Origin: Gp6-AA40 sp050742535
GTDB lineage: Bacteria > Acidobacteriota > Vicinamibacteria > Vicinamibacterales > UBA2999
Assembly: GCA_050742535.1 (NCBI GenBank)
Contig: JBOGIQ010000201.1
Location: forward strand, 1-10,676
DNA length: 10,676 nt
Direction of reading: 5' to 3'
This document shows positions 5,516 to 10,676 of the stretch, in pieces. The position numbers and the translations under genes are program-made. Each line of letters opens with the position of its first letter. Position 1 is the first letter of the stretch. The notes beneath the pieces are model-generated. The model had not been told where the DNA came from and searched no databases. It saw only the letters and a list, made by a program, of their open reading frames with translations.

Positions 5516-5531
5516 TTGAAACGTTCGTTAC
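5497..5531. promoter_or_regulatory. Inverted-repeat operator bracketing a palindromic shared -10
   Basis: GTAACGAA (5497-5504) and TTCGTTAC (5524-5531) form a perfect 8-bp inverted repeat with a 19-bp spacer; half-site centres are 27 bp apart. The left arm lies in the promoter spacer and the right arm at the predicted start of transcription, so a bound dimer would block RNA polymerase. The spacer holds ACTATAGT (5508-5515), itself a perfect palindrome, which supplies a TATAGT -10 to both strands. Auto-control by the ChrB-like product is the natural guess, since ChrB proteins are known to act on their own promoter. Confidence 0.6.
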
Positions 5532-5591
5532 ACGGCAAGAGCAGCAGCGGAGACGCACCTGACCGCCAGAACCCGGCCCGACACGAATCAG

Positions 5592-6638
5592 ATGCCCATC
5601 GTGGCGACGCCGGTGATCCGCGCGCCGCGACGGTGGCTTCTTTTCGTCCACCAGCTGCCGCCGGGTGCATCGAACCTGCGGGTGCGCACCTGGCGTCGCC
5701 TGCAGCAGATGGGAGCGATTCCGATCAAGCAGGCGGTGTACGTGCTTCCAGACACACCGGGTACCCGCGAAGATTTCGAATGGCTCACCACCGAAGTGAG
5801 GGCGTCGGGAGGTGATGTCAGTGTCTTTTCCGCCGATCACGTCGACGCCTGGTCCGATGACGCGCTGGTTGATGAGTTCAGGCGAGCCGGCCAGGACGCC
5901 TATGCAGCGCTCGCGCGCGACATCGAGAAGGCGCTGAAACGCACGACAGCCTCACGGCGGCCACGCGGGAGGCGGCGGCCGACGGACCGACTCATCAACG
6001 TCTTGCGCGAGCGAATGAACGCCATTTCCAACATCGACTTCTTTGGGAGCGCTGGCCGCGACCGAGTTGCGTCGCTGCTGACGCAACTCGAGACTCACAG
6101 ATCGCGCCGGCGCGCGTCCGCATCATTGTCCGCCGAGTCGACGACTGCGGGGGGCTATCACGGCCGGCTGTGGGTCACCCGGCCGCGTCCGGGTGTCGAT
6201 CGCATGGCATGCGCCTGGCTGATCCGTCAGTTCATCGATCAGCAGGCTCGATTCGGATTTGCTGCGGATCGGGACGTCGTCCCCGCCGGTGCAGTTCCGT
6301 TCGACATGTTTGGCGTGGAGTTCAGTCACCAGGGCGATGGCTGCAGCGTCGAGACGCTGTGCGCCGTCTTCACGATTCAAGATCCGGCCGTGGCACGCAT
6401 CGCTGCCCTGGTGCACGATTTAGATCTGAAGGACGGTCGTTTCGGCGCGCCTGAAGCCAGCGCGGTGAGTGCCGTCATCGAAGGGCTCCAACTGACGTAC
6501 TCCGATGATGAAACGCTGCTGACGCACGGCATGGCGCTGTTCGATGCATTGTTTCGGTCCTTCGCACAGGCAGCTCGATCGGCCGGGCCGCGCATCGTCG
6601 CCAAATCCCCAAAGAGATCCGGGTCGAGGCGCGGGTGA
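5592..6638 (+). CDS. chrB: ChrB-type chromate-responsive regulator
   Basis: A 348-residue protein with both ChrB regions. The N-terminal domain (residues about 14-120) begins RRWLLFVHQLPPGASNLRVRTWRRLQ and continues through AIPIKQAVYVLPD. The C-terminal ChrB domain (about 192-335) contains RPGVDRMACAWLIRQFIDQQARF (Cys207), VPFDMFGVEFSHQGDGCS (His246, Cys251), Cys257, VHDLDLKDG (His275), and LLTHGMALFDALF. ChrB is known as the chromate-sensing regulator of chr operons; the conserved His/Cys/Asp residues could be ligands (inference). A basic linker lies at 130-140 and a basic tail at the C-terminus. It starts a plus-strand operon behind an operator-like inverted repeat. The usual partner chrA is absent here; an octahaem cytochrome follows instead. 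No clear Shine-Dalgarno precedes ATG 5592. Confidence 0.88.
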   Translation: MPIVATPVIRAPRRWLLFVHQLPPGASNLRVRTWRRLQQMGAIPIKQAVYVLPDTPGTREDFEWLTTEVRASGGDVSVFSADHVDAWSDDALVDEFRRAGQDAYAALARDIEKALKRTTASRRPRGRRRPTDRLINVLRERMNAISNIDFFGSAGRDRVASLLTQLETHRSRRRASASLSAESTTAGGYHGRLWVTRPRPGVDRMACAWLIRQFIDQQARFGFAADRDVVPAGAVPFDMFGVEFSHQGDGCSVETLCAVFTIQDPAVARIAALVHDLDLKDGRFGAPEASAVSAVIEGLQLTYSDDETLLTHGMALFDALFRSFAQAARSAGPRIVAKSPKRSGSRRG

Positions 6639-6655
6639 CCACGAAAGGAATCTGG

Positions 6656-8803
6656 ATGAGACAAGCGCAGTGGCCTTCATCGTTCGCAGTGGGTACGGCC
6701 CTGCTGACGGCGTTGCTCGCCGTCGTCACGGTTCGCGCCACGACCGCTGCTGGCCAGAGCAGTCAGACACGCGGTCGAGGCGGACGTTTGTCCGGGCGTG
6801 TCATCAGCGCCTCCGGCCTGCAGGCGGTGGGCGGTACCGCTGTCAATCCCGGTCATCCGGTCGTCGGCGCCACCGTCTATCTGATTCCAGTGACCGCCAT
6901 GGACCTCACGTCGCGGATCACCGCCAGTGGAATCTACGCGCCGCCGTTCCCGGCCGAGGCGTATGACGAGCCGCTCGAAGATGCAATCCGGTTCCGCGGC
7001 AAGACGTTTCCGCAGACGACTACCAACTCCGACGGCGAGTTTGTCATCGACGAGGTACCGGACGGGAAGTTCTTCGTCCACGTAACGCCGGCCCTGAACG
7101 ATCGCGAGCATCTGCCCGGTGGGGATGTGAGTCGCCAGAGCTACGTCGCCAGCCGGCTCCGCGGACAGTCGCTGACGATCCGGGTCTCGAGCACTCCGTC
7201 GACCACCGCCCGGTACGTTGGCAGCACGTCCTGCCTCGCCTGCCACAAGGACAAGCAGCACTGGCAGCAGACTGCCCACAAGCTGGGATGGACCGTGCCG
7301 CAGGCCCCCGGACGCGCACAGGATTTTTCGCGTCACCCGCACTACTTCGACGCGCTGCAGTCGTTCCCCGAGGTCGACAGCTACACGCGTGGCACGCGAC
7401 TCGAACTGGGCGACTACGACGGCAGCAGGGGCGACGACAAGTTCAAATTGCGTGGGGCCGGCGATGCACGCCTGCCGATCGACAGCGTCTACGCCGACGT
7501 CTATCTGTGGAAGAACTCCGCGAGCGGCACGTATTTCATCTCGATGGTGAATCGGCTCAACCCAAAGGACCCGAACAGTCCGGCGCATCTCGAGATCAAA
7601 CTCCTCTACGGCGGCGCGGTCCACGATCAGCGCTACATCGTCTCGGTTCCGACTGGACTGGCCGACCGTCAGAGCTGGTACACCGTGCTTCGCTACAACA
7701 TGACAGCACGCGACGATCGCCTGAACCGCGAGCGGCGCGTTTGGCACGACTACAAGTTCTGGATGTGGTGGGCGTCTGGCGCTGACGGCAAGTACGGGTC
7801 CAGCGATGATGTGCTGACCGCGCCACCGGTCAACACAAATTCGGTGCAGACGATGTGTGCGGGCTGCCACCTGACCGGATGGGAGCGGTATCAAGACAAG
7901 GTGACGGGGCAGTATCTCGTGCGGGCGGTCGATGACCCCGCCGGCGAGTTGAACATCGATGACGACCCGGAGCCAGACGAGATCAACGTCGGCTGCGAGA
8001 ACTGTCACGGTCCTGGCTCCGAGCATGTGGCCAACGGCGGGCGTTCCCGTTTCATCGTCAACCCGCGGCTACTTTCAGCGGAACGGTCGAGTGTCGTCTG
8101 CGGGCGGTGCCACGACCGGCGCCAGGGGTACGGCGGCCCGACGATCGGCTACACGCAGGCGGTCAGCGAATCGGGTGCGCTCGCACGGCCGGGGATCAGC
8201 CGCCACGAGCTGATCACGAAGTTCACTGACCCGGTGAAGAAGGGACCCACGATGCGCGGGCCCGGCCGCGAAGACAACATCTGGGCGGACGATGTGCATT
8301 CGAGTAAGCCGCACCAGCAGTACGCCGATTTCCTGAAGTCCAAGATGTATCGCAACGATCGCCACCTCGTGAGCTGCGCCGACTGTCACGACATGCACGG
8401 CGGTCCGTACACACGCTTTCTTCGCGACGATCCGGACAACTCGTCATCGCAGTTGTGTCAGCGCTGTCACAAGGTTGACGTCCTGACACACATGGACACG
8501 AAGCTGAACGCGAAGATGAAGGGACAGATTACGCGCTGCATCGACTGTCACATGCCGGGCACTGCCAACACCGGTGGCGTGGCGGGCGACTTCGGCCGCC
8601 TGATCAAGACCCCGCCCTACGCAAACGCTCAAGAGGAGGACCGCAACGCCTACTGGCAGGGAGGCAGCAAGTCGCACGTGTTCGACGTGCCGCGCAAGAC
8701 CAATGTCGCCGTTGCCGGGATCGCGCCAGGCCGCGCGATGCCGATTCCGTACACGTCCGCATGCGGAACCTGCCACGTCGTGAACGAGCTGCCGTTCAGG
8801 TAG
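6656..8803 (+). CDS. Exported octahaem c-type cytochrome with carboxypeptidase-regulatory-like domain
   Basis: A 715-residue periplasmic or surface electron carrier. It has a signal peptide (residues 1-33), then a carboxypeptidase-regulatory-like beta domain at about 44-150 (LSGRVI, GATVYLIPV, TNSDGEFVIDEVPDGKFFVHV). Eight CxxCH haem sites start at Cys193, 401, 447, 482, 574, 601, 628 and 703. A beta-rich insert of about 200 residues separates haems 1 and 2 (YADVYLWKN, LLYGGAVHDQRYIVSV, WWASGADGKYG). The GSTSCLACH opening and the CAGCH...GCENCHGPGSEH spacing resemble cytochrome c554-type multihaem proteins. No CxxCK active-site motif is present, so it is not an obvious octahaem nitrite or tetrathionate reductase; the electron acceptor is unknown. 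I chose ATG 6656 (AAAGGA 6-7 bases upstream); a GTG at 6635 overlapping the chrB stop is the alternative. Confidence 0.88.
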   Translation: MRQAQWPSSFAVGTALLTALLAVVTVRATTAAGQSSQTRGRGGRLSGRVISASGLQAVGGTAVNPGHPVVGATVYLIPVTAMDLTSRITASGIYAPPFPAEAYDEPLEDAIRFRGKTFPQTTTNSDGEFVIDEVPDGKFFVHVTPALNDREHLPGGDVSRQSYVASRLRGQSLTIRVSSTPSTTARYVGSTSCLACHKDKQHWQQTAHKLGWTVPQAPGRAQDFSRHPHYFDALQSFPEVDSYTRGTRLELGDYDGSRGDDKFKLRGAGDARLPIDSVYADVYLWKNSASGTYFISMVNRLNPKDPNSPAHLEIKLLYGGAVHDQRYIVSVPTGLADRQSWYTVLRYNMTARDDRLNRERRVWHDYKFWMWWASGADGKYGSSDDVLTAPPVNTNSVQTMCAGCHLTGWERYQDKVTGQYLVRAVDDPAGELNIDDDPEPDEINVGCENCHGPGSEHVANGGRSRFIVNPRLLSAERSSVVCGRCHDRRQGYGGPTIGYTQAVSESGALARPGISRHELITKFTDPVKKGPTMRGPGREDNIWADDVHSSKPHQQYADFLKSKMYRNDRHLVSCADCHDMHGGPYTRFLRDDPDNSSSQLCQRCHKVDVLTHMDTKLNAKMKGQITRCIDCHMPGTANTGGVAGDFGRLIKTPPYANAQEEDRNAYWQGGSKSHVFDVPRKTNVAVAGIAPGRAMPIPYTSACGTCHVVNELPFR

Positions 8804-8847
8804 ACGTTCCCGCTTGTTTGCGGCAGAGTCCAGGAAAGGGGTGCATC

Positions 8848-9501
8848 ATGCGACTTGCAGGTCTCTTCGCGCTGCTTGCCATAAGCGCTGCCGGTTCCGT
8901 CGGCGCGCAGACACGCATTGTCGATTTCGCACAGGACGCCGTCGGCCAGGTGCCGAAAGGATTCGAGTTTGGACACACGGCGAAAGAGGGACGTCCGGGC
9001 CGCTGGCTGGTTCAGGCCGAAGGCAAGGAGAAGTACCTGGCTCAACTGGACGATGACCGAACCAGATCGCGCTTCCCGGTCGCGGTCCTCGCGGACCTCT
9101 CGCTGACCGATGGCGATTTCTCGGTGCGTGTCAAGCCGATCTCCGGGCGAACCGATCAAGCTGCGGGCCTGGTCTGGCGGTATCAGGACGAGAACAACTA
9201 CTACATCGTTCGGGCGAACGCGCTCGAGAACAACGTGGTGCTCTACAAGGTGCAGAACGGCAAGCGGACGGATCTTCCGGTCAAAGGTGCCGGTCGCACG
9301 TATGGCAAACCCTCGAAGGTTCCCTCTGGCCAGTGGGGCACCCTGCGGGTGGTCGTCCGAGGCTCACTGTTCGAGGTGTATCACGACGGGCGCAAGCTCT
9401 ATGAAGTGGAGGACACAACATTCACGCGCACCGGCAAGGTCGGCGTCTGGACCAAGGCCGATTCCGTTACGTACTTCGACGACTTGACGGTTGCCCGCTA
9501 G
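8848..9501 (+). CDS. Exported DUF1080 / LamG-like beta-sandwich protein
   Basis: A 217-residue protein with a signal peptide (MRLAGLFALLAISAAGSVGAQ). The mature chain reads as a concanavalin-like sandwich: FGHTAKEGRPGRWLVQ, YLAQLDDDRTRSRFPVAV, DGDFSVRVKPISGRTDQAAGLVWRYQDENNYYIVRA, VVLYKVQNGKRTDL, WGTLRVVVRGSLFEVYHDGRKLYEVED, TRTGKVGVWTKADSVTYFDDLTV. This order is typical of DUF1080 (3-keto-disaccharide-hydrolase-type) and LamG-like domains, which bind or act on glycans; no catalytic residue can be assigned. ATG 8848 follows AGGAAAGGGG with about 7-base spacing and starts the signal peptide. It lies 44 bases after the cytochrome stop and 19 bases before the solute-binding protein, so it is probably a surface or periplasmic accessory of the same operon. 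Confidence 0.8.
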   Translation: MRLAGLFALLAISAAGSVGAQTRIVDFAQDAVGQVPKGFEFGHTAKEGRPGRWLVQAEGKEKYLAQLDDDRTRSRFPVAVLADLSLTDGDFSVRVKPISGRTDQAAGLVWRYQDENNYYIVRANALENNVVLYKVQNGKRTDLPVKGAGRTYGKPSKVPSGQWGTLRVVVRGSLFEVYHDGRKLYEVEDTTFTRTGKVGVWTKADSVTYFDDLTVAR

Positions 9502-9520
9502 CGGAAGGCGCGAGAACTCT

Positions 9521-10549
9521 ATGACGAGGAAGGCTCGCCTGATCGCTGCAGTGTCGCTGGCCGTTGCCGCCGTCGCGTGCTCATCGCCAAAGTCCGAGCG
9601 CACCGCCGATCGAGTGGTCACGATCTATGTGTCCACGGATCGCGTCTTTTCTGAACCAGTGCTGCGTGAATACGAACGACGATCAGGTGTGCGTGTGAAC
9701 GTCGTGTATGACACGGAAGAAACCAAATCCACCGGGCTGGCCAATCGCCTTCTGGCCGAACGCGCCAGGCCGCAGGCTGATGTGTTCTGGTCCAACGAGC
9801 CCGTCCGGACGCTGGTGCTGAAATCCCGGGACGTGCTTGCGCCATATCGATCGCCGAATGCCGCCGGCATTCCTGCGGCGCTGGCGGACCCGGACGGATA
9901 CTGGACCGGTTTCTCGGCCAGGATTCGTGTCATCGCGTACAACACGAAGCTCGTGACAACGCAGGCCGCGCCAAAGTCTGTCTTCGATCTGGCGGATCCT
10001 CGATGGAAAGGGCAGGTGGCGATGGCCGACCCGCGGTTCGGCTCGACCTCCTTCCATGTGGCCGCGCTCTATGCCGAGCTCGGTGACGCGAAGGCTGACG
10101 ACCTGTTCCGGCGGCTGCATGCCAACGGGATTCGAGTCGTAGACGGCAACTCAACGGTGCGCGATCTGGTCGTACGCGGTGAGGTGAAGGCCGGCCTCAC
10201 CGACACCGACGACGTGAACGTGGCGATCGAGAACGGGGATCCGGTGGCGATGATCCTCCCGGATCGCGAGGGCCTGGGTGTTCCGGTCATGCCGAACATG
10301 GTGTCGCTGATTGCGGACGCGCCACACCCTGAGGAGGGACGGAAGCTCGTGGACTATCTGTTGTCGGCGGACGTCGAACGGCGGCTTGCGCAATCCGAGG
10401 CGGTGCAGATCCCGCTGCACTCGGGTGTGGAGGGTCCCAGGAACATTCCCCCGATCGACACGTTCACGCCAATGACGCTCGACTACGCGAAAGCCGCCGG
10501 TCGCGTCGAGGACGCGACCACACGGCTGGCTAGCATTCTCGGGCTCTAG
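9521..10549 (+). CDS. Iron(III)-type ABC transporter solute-binding lipoprotein (FbpA/FutA-like)
   Basis: A 342-residue protein with a lipoprotein leader ending AVAC (Cys20) followed by SSPKSE, so it is probably anchored to a membrane. The body matches family-1 solute-binding proteins of the iron(III) group: VTIYVSTDRVFSEPVLREYERRSGVRVNVVYDTEETKSTGL, LLAERARPQADVFWSNEP, YWTGFSARIRVIAYNTK, DLADPRWKGQVAMADPRFGSTSFH, GNSTVRDLVVRGEVKAGLTDTDDVN, ILPDREGLGVPVMPN and a C-terminal LVDYLLSADVERRLAQSEAVQIPL. Family iron binders usually carry a Tyr pair in the region that here reads GLTDTDDVN (225-233), so the bound ion or chelate may differ. ATG 9521 is preferred; ATG 9491 would overlap the previous gene and extend the leader with polar residues. 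The ribosome site is weak. Confidence 0.87.
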   Translation: MTRKARLIAAVSLAVAAVACSSPKSERTADRVVTIYVSTDRVFSEPVLREYERRSGVRVNVVYDTEETKSTGLANRLLAERARPQADVFWSNEPVRTLVLKSRDVLAPYRSPNAAGIPAALADPDGYWTGFSARIRVIAYNTKLVTTQAAPKSVFDLADPRWKGQVAMADPRFGSTSFHVAALYAELGDAKADDLFRRLHANGIRVVDGNSTVRDLVVRGEVKAGLTDTDDVNVAIENGDPVAMILPDREGLGVPVMPNMVSLIADAPHPEEGRKLVDYLLSADVERRLAQSEAVQIPLHSGVEGPRNIPPIDTFTPMTLDYAKAAGRVEDATTRLASILGL

Positions 10550-10573
10550 GAGGTTGCTGACCTCTGTGACCTC
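10548..10573 (+). promoter_or_regulatory. Strong Shine-Dalgarno with possible sequestering hairpin before the permease gene
   Basis: AGGAGG (10548-10553) overlaps the stop of the solute-binding gene. GAGGT (10550-10554) can pair with ACCTC at 10560-10564 (5-base loop) or with a second ACCTC at 10569-10573. Either fold would hide the ribosome site. It may tune the ratio of binding protein to permease. Confidence 0.35.
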
Positions 10574-10676
10574 AGTGGTAAAAATGCCATCCATGTGGGG
10601 CTGGCGTTCCAGTCGAACGGTCGTGATCGGCACCGCCGGGATTATGTTTGCCGTGTGCGGTATCCTGCCGCTTGCC
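10566..10676 (+). CDS. Start of probable ABC transporter permease (truncated by window end)
   Basis: The frame is open to the last base, giving 37 codons from GTG 10566 or 31 from ATG 10584. From the ATG it reads MPSMWGWRSSRT and then a hydrophobic run, VVIGTAGIMFAVCGILPLA, consistent with the first membrane helix of an inner-membrane permease. The call rests on this helix and on position: it directly follows an iron-type solute-binding gene, where an FbpB-like permease is usual. AGGAGG (10548-10553) is 12 bases before the GTG and 30 before the ATG, so I list the GTG, but the start is uncertain; GTG 10575 is also in frame. Confidence 0.6.
   Translation, partial: MTSVVKMPSMWGWRSSRTVVIGTAGIMFAVCGILPLA

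Noticed and set aside
5496..5840. Upstream extension of the beta-rich protein to a start at 5840
   Set aside because: It would run through the promoter and antisense to chrB, and would bury the signal peptide inside the protein.
6635..6655. GTG start at 6635 overlapping the chrB stop
   Set aside because: Possible as a GTGA overlap, but ATG 6656 has a better ribosome site and a cleaner signal peptide.
6677..8026. Long minus-strand ORF (449 codons) antisense to the cytochrome gene
   Set aside because: It has no signal or domain features; the opposite strand carries eight CxxCH motifs and a signal peptide, so this is a high-GC shadow frame.

Overview
The window looks like chromosomal DNA of a high-GC Gram-negative soil or sediment bacterium, most likely an acidobacterium of the Vicinamibacteria type. 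This is inferred from the protein families, not from a marker gene: DUF6152-type exported proteins, a partial exported protein of the GRWEGxTLVVETTN type, an Asp-box lipoprotein, a CxxCH-rich multihaem cytochrome, and word-like intergenic repeats. No rRNA, tRNA, CRISPR array, transposase or phage gene was seen.

Left part (1-2495). A partial exported protein runs off the left edge on the minus strand. Next come an 18-bp tandem repeat and a small P-loop kinase (+). A short perfect hairpin separates the kinase from a convergent single-domain STAS protein (-). That STAS gene is divergent from a second STAS protein fused to a degenerate receiver domain (+); the 62-bp gap between them holds a consensus -10 box.

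Middle part (2496-5495). Two tandem DUF6152 paralogues (+) are followed by a long hairpin built of ATTCAG/ATGCAG words. The hairpin closes both this pair and a convergent two-gene minus-strand operon: a beta-rich exported protein and an Asp-box (sialidase-like) lipoprotein overlapping by ATGA.

Right part (5496-10676). This is the most interesting segment. A 96-bp divergent control region carries a good promoter (TTGACC, 16 bp, TATAGT), a palindromic -10 (ACTATAGT), and a perfect 8-bp inverted repeat (GTAACGAA / TTCGTTAC) that brackets the -10. It drives a plus-strand run of five closely spaced genes: a full-length ChrB-type chromate-responsive regulator, an octahaem c-type cytochrome with a carboxypeptidase-regulatory-like N-terminal domain, an exported DUF1080/LamG-like beta-sandwich protein, an iron(III)-type ABC solute-binding lipoprotein, and the start of what is probably its permease. 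No chrA chromate exporter is present in the window.

Working model (inference): ChrB, or a similar sensor, controls both arms of this divergon. The arms encode periplasmic or outer-membrane electron-transfer and metal-handling proteins rather than the usual ChrA efflux pump.
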